The notes below the pieces were generated by a model, which was given only the letters and a program-made list of their open reading frames with translations, made no database searches and was not told where the DNA came from. Shown here piece after piece: positions 49,101 to 59,100 of a stretch of DNA of 64,000 bases; the first letter of the stretch is position 1, and each line of letters opens with the position of its first letter. The stretch covers positions 28,842,240 through 28,906,239 of the forward strand of contig NC_068938.1 in NCBI RefSeq assembly GCF_016801865.2. The letters run 5' to 3'. The translations under genes were made by a program, and so were the position numbers. Source of the stretch: Culex pipiens pallens (Eukaryota; Arthropoda; Insecta; Diptera; Culicidae).

Positions 49101-50954
49101 ATTTTCTACAGAATTGACCAAACTGGATAGAATTTGAATTGGAGGCAGTAAACATCTTAAATAACACTGTGCAGAAAGAATGAGATCATTTCACTCAATA
49201 GTATTCGAGAAATTTCAATTTGAAGTGAAAAATTAGTAGTGCTCTGGTGCAACCATGAGTGTTAGAGGGTTAAGTATCGCTTTTTATCGTTGAAGTTTGT
49301 ATGGGGAAATCCGAAAAAAAATATCGGGAAAAGCAAATCATTCAAAATTCCGTTATTCGCTGTTACTTATTTTTGCCTAAGGAATCGAATCAAGGGGTAT
49401 CGCTGATGTCGATTTTTTTTTATTGTCACCCTAATGCTTACTCTAAGTTTGGTCGTACTAGGTGTATATTGTGAGATAAAGTTTGGTGTCTTCGACAAAG
49501 TTGCTTGGCAAGCACAATATTTTTTGAGAAGACAACAAATTCTCAAAATATTCCTGAACAGTTGGATTAAAAAATAAACACCCCAAACGTGAACTACCCT
49601 AATTTTCAAGCAAGCCAAAAGAAAAGTAATTTCAAGTGTTATCAAAAAGGAAAAAAATATCTTACCTTGCACTCCAAGCAGTTCATAGAACCGCACACAG
49701 GACAACGGAAACCGCTGACATGGTCCTCAACAAGACACCACCCGTTACAGTTCGGCGTCTTACAGTGAAACGAGTTCACCGCCAAACTCTCCGCTTTTTG
49801 CAGCGATCGGCCCAAATAAGCGTTGTATTCGCCTTCGCTCAGCAGACTCTTGATCTCGCGATCCTGAATCATGCTGTCACAGGCGTAATTCTCATCCTGA
49901 AAGGGGCAGCGCACCACGACGTCGTCCGCGTGCTTGATCGAGCTGGCCAAACACTCGCGGCAGAAGGAGTGGAAGCAATCCCGCAGGATGACCCCTTCGT
50001 AGGCCTCGAACGGACCCATACACACCGGACACTCAAACGCTTCCGGGTTGGGCACCACGCTGGCGTCGGTCAGCGTCACCAGCAGCTCCAAATCCTCCGG
50101 CAGGATCGCCCTTTTTGGGGCTTCGTCCGTTTGATAGACTTCGAACTGCCGCTGAAGGAAGCCCTTGTACTCTTCCGGGCCTAGCAGCGACTCGATCTCG
50201 CGATCCTCAAGCGTCCCATCGCACTCGAACTGACCGTACGGGTAGGGACACCGGACGGTGGCGTGTTCCAGCAACGAAGTCTGCAGACAGTTGCCGCAGA
50301 ACGTGTGCAAGCAGTTGACAAGTACTACGCCGCGGCTCGTTTGGATCATTTTACTGCAGAGGAAGCATTCGCTTGGCTCGCAGTTTCTGATAAGATCGGT
50401 CGCCTTGTTTAGCTGCATCAGCAGTTCGTACTGCGAGGGCTTGCGCTCGATCGACAAACGAACTGCAGCTCTAGAAGGTCCAGCCTGGGGAGTAAAGTTT
50501 AAATTAATTTAGGACATTTAATACGCTGAAAGAGATTGATTTACCTGCTGTTCAGAAGCCTGCTTCAGGGCCATCATTAGTTCGTGCGGAGAGGGTTTGC
50601 GGTCGATCAGCAAATTAACTTCAGCTCTAGAAGGTCCAGCCTGAGGAGCAGCGGCTTGCGCCAATGCCATCATCAGTTCTTGTGGAAGGGGCTTACGATT
50701 CTATCCACAAAAAATAAAATTATTTTTTTTTAAATCACAAATTGTAAAAAAATTGTTTACCTCGTTCAGCCCTTGCATCGGCAGTCCTGATGGACCGGCC
50801 ACGGCAACCGTTGCCGTCGTCGGTGGGAAATTCTAAACCAGCGCGCAAATCGTAATTAATTCATAAATCCAAAACTAAAACAGGCCGAGTTAGAAATTAC
50901 CTGGTTCGGTTCCGAGGACGTGCTCGCTGCGGCTGCCGGTTGAGCCATGGCCAT
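46171..50954 (-). CDS. Short HOIL-1-like RBR ubiquitin ligase with duplicated RING1
   Basis: Minus-strand exons 50901-50954, 50761-50832, 50545-50700, 49666-50484 and 46171-46482 are all phase 0 with GT/AG borders, giving 470 residues. Residues 44-125 hold a 32-residue repeat (RKPxxxELMMAL...AGPSRA) starting at 44, 76 and 108. Two RING domains follow: 134-182 (C134, C137, C152, H154, C157, C160, C173, C182) and 246-296 (C246, C249, C264, H266, C269, C272, C287, C296). The IBR is near 335-366 and RING2 near 407-470 with GCDF (C420) at the catalytic position. The C-terminus closes with KCHPSCRNCH, as in vertebrate RBCK1. UBL and NZF are absent. The last intron (3.2 kb) sits where the long paralogue also has one. 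It probably transfers ubiquitin from E2 to substrate. The start has a good context, CACGATGG. Confidence 0.9.
46657..46898. mobile_element. MITE with GCACGCAGAAAAATA ends, copy 2
   Basis: Closely similar along its length to 12326-12565. It is in the last intron of the short RBR gene. Confidence 0.8.
47581..47657 (+). tRNA. tRNA-Thr(CGT)-like sequence, probably pseudogene or SINE head
   Basis: CCGCCTCGTAAGCGG gives an anticodon arm with CGT. GGTTCAAATCCC is a standard T-loop and B box. GACCGAG pairs with CTCGGAC at the ends except for one A-A mismatch, and CCA follows. T and D stems have mismatches and a CCA is encoded, which points to a tRNA-derived relic rather than a working gene. It lies in an intron on the opposite strand to the host gene. 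Confidence 0.4.
47745..48076 (-). mobile_element. Copy of the CCTTCCTCAC element, reversed
   Basis: The reverse complement follows 15851-16140 in order: GCCTTCCTCACTTTACTGAG, AAAATCACTCGAAAAACGAA, the ACAAATGTCTGTG block and a TATTTAAAAAGCTATG block. It is truncated relative to that copy. Confidence 0.6.
48379..48456. mobile_element. Foldback MITE, AGGTCCTATAAAC family, copy 4 (short form)
   Basis: CCAGAGTTTTTTTTT to AAAAAAGTCGAGA, with AAGGTCCTATAACC and GTTTATAGGACCTAATC. It is in the short RBR gene's intron. Confidence 0.75.
49049..49273. mobile_element. Possible TTAA-flanked MITE
   Basis: TTAACCCCTTCCCGCCC at the left and TGTTAGAGGGTTAA at the right give TTAA flanks and very short inverted CCC ends over 225 bp. 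The evidence is weak. Confidence 0.3.
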
Positions 50955-51294
50955 CGTGACACATTTAGGGGAACCTTTGGGACACAAACTAAGACGGATT
51001 AAACGAGCAATAAACGGTTTCTTGTTCCGCGCGCAGAATCAAACCGAAACATTCGAAACGAATGATGCGTTTGAAAAGTTGACAGTTTGGAGAAAACACT
51101 TGATCGTGCGGGAGTAAGGTTTGAAAATGGCTTAGGTGATGAGCTGAATTTTATTTTTCTGAAAACAATTTGGATCAAATGTTAGATTCTAACAGGGCTA
51201 TATTTAATTACACCCTTATAGAATGGTTCCAAAACATTACACAAAACAGTCATGTTCTTCACCTATCTACAATCACTTAACTTAGAAGTTAGAA

Positions 51295-51375
51295 TCTAGA
51301 GTTTTTTTTGATTAGGTCCTATAAACATATGAAAGACAATGGTTTATTGGTCCTTTTCAAAAAAAAAACTCTGGA
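51295..51375. mobile_element. Foldback MITE, AGGTCCTATAAAC family, copy 5 (short form)
   Basis: TCTAGAGTTTTTTTTGATTA to AAAAAAACTCTGGA. Nearly the same interior as copy 3 (ACATATGAAAGACAATGG). Confidence 0.85.
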
Positions 51376-51745
51376 GTTTAGCTTCTTAGAACAGATAACT
51401 TTGTTTAGAGAAAGTATACGTAACTTACTGCCGTTATCTACAATCTACTTAGCTCTTGCTTGGTTGTTACCAACGTAATCTATAATATCTATTAGAGGGA
51501 CGTTGTTACACAACACGAGAAAAGAGCGGATAAGCATTGGACAGCTGGCATTCTCATAAGGTAAGTTTATCACTAAACTTGAAGTTAAAAACAATATGGG
51601 TTTTGTATTTCTTTGTTAAATTTGTTTATTGCTGCCTGGGAAAATGCAAAAAAGTCGAGCAAATAGCTGAAGCTGTGCTGCAGGTTGATGCGCCCTTTTC
51701 CAATGTTACTCTAGATTTGCCTTTGGCTGATGAACGAAGCATTAG

Positions 51746-51900
51746 GTCTATTCCCGTACTGCAGAATTCTGCAATTCTGCACAAAAACGGCAGCAGAGCG
51801 TTCCCGTACTTTTCTGCAACAAAAGTAACTTTTCTTCCAGGCAGAACTTCTGCAATGAGAGAGGCTGAAGTTGCAGCAAAACCGTTCCCGTACTTTTCTG
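51746..51900 (+). repeat. TGCAGAATTCTGCA-rich inverted repeat, left partner
   Basis: It contains TCTATTCCCGTACTGCAGAA and repeated TTCCCGTACTTTTCTGCAA. The inverse lies at 54715-54915. Confidence 0.6.
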
Positions 51901-52246
51901 CAAGTTCTCTCTTCTCTTTCGTGTTGAAAAGTAACTGCAAGTTGGTGTGAGTACACGCTTACATAAAATTTGCAAGTTGGGTTAAATCAAGCATTTTTTT
52001 ATTATGTAGTTGTAATAAATTTGATGTTTTATTATTACGAAATTTAAGTAGTCTTTTTGAAGGGACGTTTGTATATTTGGAATTGATGGATTTTGGGGTA
52101 TTTTTTTTAATGTCTGGTTTCATTGTTTAAGGATTGATTTTTGATCTTAAATTGTTTTTGAACAGACTGTGTTAAAATAATAGGTAAATTTAATTGGCAA
52201 ATAATAAATTGTACCAGTGACGGAGCTACCAATTTGTATTCTTATA

Positions 52247-52365
52247 TGCAGGGTTGTTACGGACGGCGCGGATCGCGCGGATGGCGCGTTTCGCGCGGAT
52301 AGCGCGGATCTGGCGCGGATTTGCTGGCTAATTTTGCTCAGGCGCGGATTTCGCGCGGATGGCAA
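52247..52365. repeat. CGCGGAT minisatellite island, copy 3
   Basis: CAGGGTTGTTACGGACGGCG, then about nine CGCGGAT-type units, then TTTTGATAAATAAATTAATT. The flanks match copy 1. Confidence 0.75.
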
Positions 52366-53204
52366 TTTTGATAAATAAATTAATTGAGAGAGATAGAATT
52401 ACTTTCATGTTATTAAGAAAAATATTATCAGGAATTACGATAATTTGTTTTTTCCTTTGAGTGCAAGAATTTTATATTTTTTATTAATTGAATTTTCTTC
52501 TGAAAATGTTTGTTTGTATTTTCTTGGTACGAAACGTGGAAAAATGAAGATGAAGATTATGTAGAAATTATTTTGTATATGTTTCTTGTCATTTCTTAAC
52601 ATCTCCTGCTCCGAATATTTAATTTCTTTTGAGTTTTGAGTAATGATTTTTAACCTTATTTATTTTTAATTTTATACTGGATTTATAAAATTTTTAATGT
52701 TGTAAATCAAATATTACAAACTTTTCCCGAAGATATAGACATTAGAATGTGTAACAAAAACTATTATTGGGGCTTGTTCTGGTGGGCGCCAAATATGAGC
52801 TTGATGTAACAGAACTCCACTTTCAAATTTTAGATAGAATTTAGAAATATGGAATTGAAATGGAGTTTAGAAATTTTGTTTTTCTAAGTTTAAACAAACT
52901 TGGCGAAAATAAAAAGACCAGAACATTCCAAATTCAAAGGTTCCGAAATTCAAAAAATCGAAACTTGTTTTTGTTTTAATGGTTTTTATAAACAAAAAAA
53001 ATCAAAATACATATATTTTTTTTCGAAATTTCTAAAATTGTAATTTAAAAAATCTGAAACTTCTAAATTCAAAATTTTAGAAATCTGAAAAAAAAATTAA
53101 AAAATTTAAAATCTAGAAAATATCAAATTCAAAACAATATAGAAAACAACAAAAAATATTTCTCAAATCTAAAATAATTTTAGTATTCCTAAGCTTTTTA
53201 ATGA

Positions 53205-53650
53205 TTAAATTCTTAAATTCTTAAATTCTTAAATTCTTAAATTCTTAAATTCTTAAATTCTTAAATTCTTAAATTCTTAAATTCTTAAATTCTTAAATTC
53301 TTAAATTCTTAAATTCTTAAATTCTTAAATTCTTAAATTCTTAAATTCTTAAATTCTTAAATTCTTAAATTCTTAAATTCTTAAATTCTTAAATTCTTAA
53401 ATTCTTAAATTCTTAAATTCTTAAATTCTTAAATTCTTAAATTCTTAAATTCTTAAATTCTTAAATTCTTAAATTCTTAAATTCTTAAATTCTTAAATTC
53501 TTAAATTCTTAAATTCTTAAATTCTTAAATTCTTAAATTCTTAAATTCTTAAATTCTTAAATTCTTAAATTCTTAAATTCTTAAATTCTTAAATTCTTAA
53601 ATTCTTAAATTCTTAAATTCTTAAATTCTTAAATTCTTAAATTCTTAAAT
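53205..53650. repeat. 8-bp tandem array, unit TTCTTAAA
   Basis: About 55 uninterrupted identical copies, the most uniform array in the window. Confidence 0.98.
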
Positions 53651-54714
53651 GCCGCCATCTTGAATCATAAAAAATACACATATTTTGGAGTAATATTCTA
53701 GGTTAGAAACGCATATTTAGAGGATTTAGAGATTAGAAATTTTGAAGAGGTCTTCGGATAACAGAGTACAAACTGTATCTATTTTTTATAATTGAGTTTT
53801 TAATTTTTTTTATATACAAAATTTTCAAATTTTACTTTTTTTCAAATTATAATTTCTTTGAATTTTTTAACTGTAGATTTTGAATTTTTGATGTTCTAAA
53901 CTCTTAAATATTCAAACTTTTGATTTTTTATTTCGAATTCAAAATATTTGAATTTTTGAGGTCTGAACTAGGGTCTGAACTTTTATATTTTTCAACCTTA
54001 TTTTTTATAATTTGATTTTTTTAAACTAAGCTTTTTTTTAATTTTAAACATTTTGAATTACTTAATTTTTAATTATTTGAATTTTTTAAGCTTTGAATTT
54101 GTGATTTTTTTATTTTTCTGATATAAATATTTGCATTTCAAATTTCTCAAATACCTGATTTAATGTTTTTTTAGTTTCTCAATAAAAAAATCTTAGTTTT
54201 TTTAAATATTTTTATTTATGAATTTCTTAATTTCCGAGTTTCTAAATTTATGTGTTTCCATATTTTTGAGTTTGTGATTCATTTACTTTCTAATATTTTT
54301 CAATTTTGCTGCGTCACCGTTGTTCTTCCATGTGACATCCATAATTTATTTATGTTATCCTGAATAAAAAATCCTTCAAATGGTCTGCTATCAAAACATG
54401 TATTTATGATCCCTTCTATATTAAACCTTTGTTTGTCATTTTTTTAATTATATTTGTTGAACTTACCTGCAACTCTCATTTCTATTTTTTTACCTAATGT
54501 AAAAGTTTTGAATTGTTTCCAATGTATAATTTCTACCTAAGCATAAGTCGTCGCATAAGCATCTTTTAAATAAAAAGTTGAGTTGCATAAAACAATAAGT
54601 CCCCGTTCTAGAGGTAAACTTCCTTCAATTAAATTTTTGTCAATCCCTTTTTTTTAGTAATAAAAAAAACTTTAATACCCAATTTGAGTAAATCCACTCA
54701 ACTGTGTACAATAT

Positions 54715-54915
54715 TGCAGAAAAAGTACTGGAACGCGCTACCCAGGCAAAAGTTTTGCGGCTTCTCTCCTTGCAGAACTTCTGCAAAAGAGAGAGATGAA
54801 GAGAGCGTGCTGAAAAGTACGGGAACGTGCTGCAAAAAAGTGACTTATGCTGGCTGCAGAATTCTGCAGAAGCTGCAGAAATTCTGCAATTCTGCAGGTA
54901 CGGGAATAGACCTAT
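54715..54915 (-). repeat. TGCAGAATTCTGCA-rich inverted repeat, right partner
   Basis: TTCTGCAGGTACGGGAATAG is the inverse of the start of the left partner about 3 kb away, and the CGGGAACG and TGCAGAACTTCTGCA motifs also recur. The pair could be ends of one element or two independent insertions. Confidence 0.55.
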
Positions 54916-55234
54916 TCTGTCAAAGAGATTTGTTGACATTTTTTTCCGACTCTCGATCCCAGCAAACGCAAACCATACCAATTTGTTGACGGAGCATTTC
55001 CCGAAAAGATGTATTTCAAACAGTTCTTTAAAAGATAATTACTTCAGGTAGTGTCTTCGTCTTTAAAAAATAATCAAATTTCAAAAATAACCTAATTTTG
55101 ACAGCGACTGAAAACAGTGTTTATGTTTACGCTGTGGACAGTTGAGAGCGAGGTTGATAGTGAATGTTCGGCGCGGAAGTGTGGGTGTGATTGAGTTGTG
55201 CTGGAACCGGTTGGCGGAAACCGGAACAGGACAC

Positions 55235-55354
55235 GATGGAAGCGGGGTGGGTGGTTGGAAGGTTAATAATCGGCAGCGATGGTGCTGCGTCCGGAACGTC
55301 GCGTCTCATGGAGTCCCGGTTGCGACTTTACACTACCAGAACGTTTACCGAAGG
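55235..55354 (+). CDS. Possible lone 5' coding exon, unrecognised
   Basis: ATGGAAGCGGGGTGG opens a 40-codon frame that ends at a strong donor ACCGAAG|GTAAGGG. It sits in a GC-richer patch (55130-55360) in an AT-rich spacer. The peptide matches no family I know. No downstream plus-strand partner exon was found before the minus-strand RBR gene. It could be a non-coding transcript's first exon or chance. Confidence 0.25.
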
Positions 55355-55530
55355 TAAGGGTAATATTTTTTTTTCTCTATCTTATTTACATGTTATTTTA
55401 ATAATTTTTTAAGCCATTGCCAATTTTATTTAAAGTTTTTGCATTTTCTTTTTTTTTTGGAAAAAGGTGACACTCCAAAAAACTTTCCAAAATTAAATTG
55501 AAACCCATGAAAAAAAAAATATTTTTCCTT

Positions 55531-55695
55531 TTTTCTTTCAAACTTGCCCGCTGCTTAAATAGTCTAAGAACTCCACAGAACTTTGTTTTCTTTCAAACTT
55601 GCCCGCTGCTTAAATAGTCTAAGAACTCCACAGAACTTTGTTTTCTTTCAAACTTGCCCGCTGCTTAAACAGTCTAAGAACTCCACAGAACTTTG
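55531..55695. repeat. Three perfect-length 55-bp tandem copies
   Basis: Unit TTTTCTTTCAAACTTGCCCG...CACAGAACTTTG repeats exactly three times, with a single T-to-C change in the third. Confidence 0.95.
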
Positions 55696-55763
55696 GGCAT
55701 TCTTGAGAATCTTCTTGAATGTTATCACTTTATTGTGTTTTATGGGAGTTCGAAAGTTATAAA

Positions 55764-55919
55764 TCTCGAGTTTTTTTTGAAAAGGTCCTATAAACAAAAT
55801 TTTTACTTTTTGATTTTTGGGTGTTTTTAAATACCCCTGACTCAAGGCGGTTCTAAAAACACCCAAAAAGCAAAAATTAAAAATTTTGTTCATAGGACCT
55901 TTTCAAAAAAAACTCTAGA
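55764..55919. mobile_element. Foldback MITE, AGGTCCTATAAAC family, copy 6 (long form)
   Basis: A 156-bp element from TCTCGAGTTTTTTTT to AAAAAACTCTAGA, with the same GGTGTTTT...CCCTGACTCAAGG loop as copy 2. Confidence 0.85.
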
Positions 55920-55958
55920 AATGTACCACTAACTCTTAGTTTTTTTTTTCTTATTGCT

Positions 55959-55964
55959 TTTATT
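55959..55964 (-). terminator. Candidate poly(A) signal of the long RBR gene
   Basis: TTTATT on the plus strand gives AATAAA on the minus strand, about 172 bases beyond the stop. Confidence 0.5.
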
Positions 55965-56135
55965 GAGGCTTGAGATACATTAGATTTAATATCCACACGG
56001 TATGTTTGTTAAAACGCACAATTTTTACGCTATACTTTCGTGTTCCACTCCTCGCTCTTTGGCATCGACCCTTATACGGCACAAAAGAACTCGCGCGTGA
56101 GCGCTTAAAACTTAAGTATAGGAGGCATTAACTCT

Positions 56136-59100
56136 TCAATGGCAGTAATTGCAAGATGGATGGCACTTTTTTCCGTCGACACCACACCGGCAGCCGGCAC
56201 TCGTGTCGCCCTTTCCGCCGGGGCCCCACCGTGGACCCCGCGTAACCCAGCAGATTTCCGTTTTGCACATGCTGCACTTGAGCCAGTCGCAGCCCCACTT
56301 TTTCATCATTACGACCTGTGCGGAGGGAGGTTAGTTGGTTATGTGGTTTGATTTTGGCCACATTGGCATGTCTACAAACCTGGCATGTCGGACACATGAG
56401 GGCATCTCCCCGGTCGACCATTTCCTGCAGCATGTCCCGGGTTTGTCTCGCTTCGATATTCGTATCACAGTCGTTTTTAATTCGATCTTGGAACTGCTTG
56501 CAGTCAAGCCCGTCGTGAATTGCCTGCAATTTGCGTAAATAATATCATTTGATGTGGTTTAACATCTTTCAAGGCGAGCCAACTTACTCTGCACGTGAGG
56601 CAATTTACGATCGTACACACGGGGCACTTGAACTGATTGACGTTGTCCTCGTAGATGCACCAGCCGCGGCAGTTGGGCGTCTTACAGTGGAACGTATTGT
56701 CCAGCTTGCTTTCCGCTTGTCGGATGGACCGTGCCAGGTAGGCCTCATACATGTCCTTTGTGACCAGAGCTTTGATCTCGCGTTGCTGCAAAAGGACTGA
56801 ATTAGCAAGCTGTTCAAAAGATGAAGAAATACCCCCTACCGTGATGACACTCTCGCAGCTGTACACGGCATCCATGAACGGACACCGGATTTCCGCTTCT
56901 TCGCTGAAGTTGATCGTGTTCGCCAGGCATTCCTTGCAAAATGTGTGCAGACAATCGCGCAGCACAACTCCTTCGTACTGCTCAAAGGTTCCGAAACAAA
57001 TGGGGCACTCGAACGCATCGACATTCGCGATTACATCTGCAGAATCCAGATTAACCAGCTCCATGTAGTGATTCGTTACGTCTGTTTCATCGTCCGGCAT
57101 TACCAGCCCATTGCGCTCGAACTTGACGGGCTTCTTTTCCTTCAAGAGAACCGCTCGGACTATCGGACTGGCAGTGCTGATGATGGGTCCTTCCTTTGGC
57201 GCGGGTGCCACTCCGTTGTTGTACGAGTTCGGATTGAAGTTGTCCACTCCCCGGTACTTGTTCCGGGTTATGTTTGGACTAGCAAAGGCCGTCATCACAA
57301 TGTTCTTCTGCTCGGGAACCTGGATATGTCTCGTGGTCAACAGATCCGTAGTACTTGGATTGGGTTGACTGGTTCTGGTTTGTGATTCCGCGACTTTACT
57401 TTCATCCAGCAAGATGTTGAAAATGTCCGAAGACTTTCGATTGCTGGACACGCGATTGAGATCATTCCGCAACTCTTTGGGAGGATTCCGAAGCTGAACA
57501 TCGGAAGATTTCCGGACATCATCCTGGATGAATCTTTTCAGTTCTTCCGGAATTAATTCGTCGTCGTTTGTTCTATAACGAGCAGGGACTACGTAAGAAG
57601 CTGGTCTTGCCTCGGAACATGCTCCACAGCCAGGACGATTCGGTGGATTGATCAGCGTGCACAGTGGACACACCCATCCCTCCTCGGTATCATTTTGAGG
57701 TCCGTTGTTCTCGGAGATTGTTGGCAGCGCTGTTGCTCCTAAAATAAATTAAGAATTGGTAGCGACACCACGGACAAGGACTTGAGGTCAAGGTGGTTAA
57801 TAACTACTTACCAAGCTTGGAATCATCCTCATGCATCTCGTTCTGCGTATCGGACCCATCTCCGTCGGAATCCGACACGGACAGTATCTTTGCCTCGGTC
57901 TTGCTGAACTGGGGCTTTACCACAGTCATCACTGGAACGACCTTCTCCTCAACCTTGACCACGGAAGCAGCTGCTACCGTTGTTCCCAACGGTTTCAGGG
58001 GCTTCACTGCTTCGCTTACAATGTACAGCTGCAGCACGTGGTCGACGTCCACACCGTAGTCGTACAGCGTTTTGCGCTCGTTCGAGAGATACAGGTCGTT
58101 GCAAACCCAGCGCTGAATTGCGAGCGGAATTCCGTAATCCCGGGCAAACTTCAGCTTCCACTGGGCTAGCGTCAGTGTCGACGAAACGCTGACCTTTAGC
58201 GGACCCTTCCGGCTGTTCTTGTCGTTGATGTAAACGGTGATGCTGAAAGCGGAAGAGTCTTGCCGTCACTACTTCAAAGACAAAAGATCAATCGTAATTA
58301 CCTAGTTTCCGTGAGACTTCCCGACGATCCAGAGTCCGACCCGCCCGGACTCTGCCGCGTAACCGACAGCGACACCTTCATCTTGGCCAGATCCATCGCC
58401 AGCCGAGCGGCCTTGTCGTGCGCTCCCTCGCCGATCGCCAACTCCAGGTTCCTCAGCAGCTTGTTGATCGCCAGCGTGTTCGTTCGGGTCATCGAAGTTC
58501 CCGCGTACTTGAGCGTGTTCTTGAAATGCTGAACTCCTTGGGCCGAACGCAGCTGGTGCGATATCTGACGGACCTTCTCGTTTTGCTGATCGGAGAACGG
58601 TGCCTGACGTGTGAGTGAGTCTTGCCGTGGAGCTGGGTTCTGCTGCTTGAACTGTTCTTCGTCCATCACTTCGTAGCGAATTCGTTGAACGTCGTTGGTC
58701 AGGATCAGCTTTGGTTCGTTCAGTTCGGTAACGGTCTTTGGTATTGTTTGTGGGCTCAGGTTCTGCTCCCTAGCAGGACTCTTCACCTCTTGGTTGATGA
58801 TCTTTGGTTCCTCAGTTTTTCGAACGAACGTTTTCTTGATCGCACCCAGCTTGTACGGTTCCGCTACGACGGGTGGATGCTCCTCGACAATTGGCGCGGC
58901 TCTTTTCGCCATTGTCGGACTTGCCTTACGTATCGGCTTGGGACTGTTGGTAGAGACTGGAATACCCGAGATGAACCCGTTCCTTCGTTGCATTAGTGGC
59001 GATTCTCGCTTTGCTGGGCCACTGCTGGGCGGTTTCTGAAGCACAGGATACTTGTCTGCCAGCGCTTTGGCGTTCATCGCTCGAATCATCTCACGTAAGC

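Larger units (their letters stand above)
50955..56135. other. Spacer between the two RBR genes
   Basis: It holds the short gene's promoter (no core element clear), foldback elements, a GC-rich island, an 8-bp array, a triplicated 55-bp block and the 3' UTR of the long gene. No complete third gene is seen; a possible lone plus-strand exon is listed separately. Confidence 0.6.
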
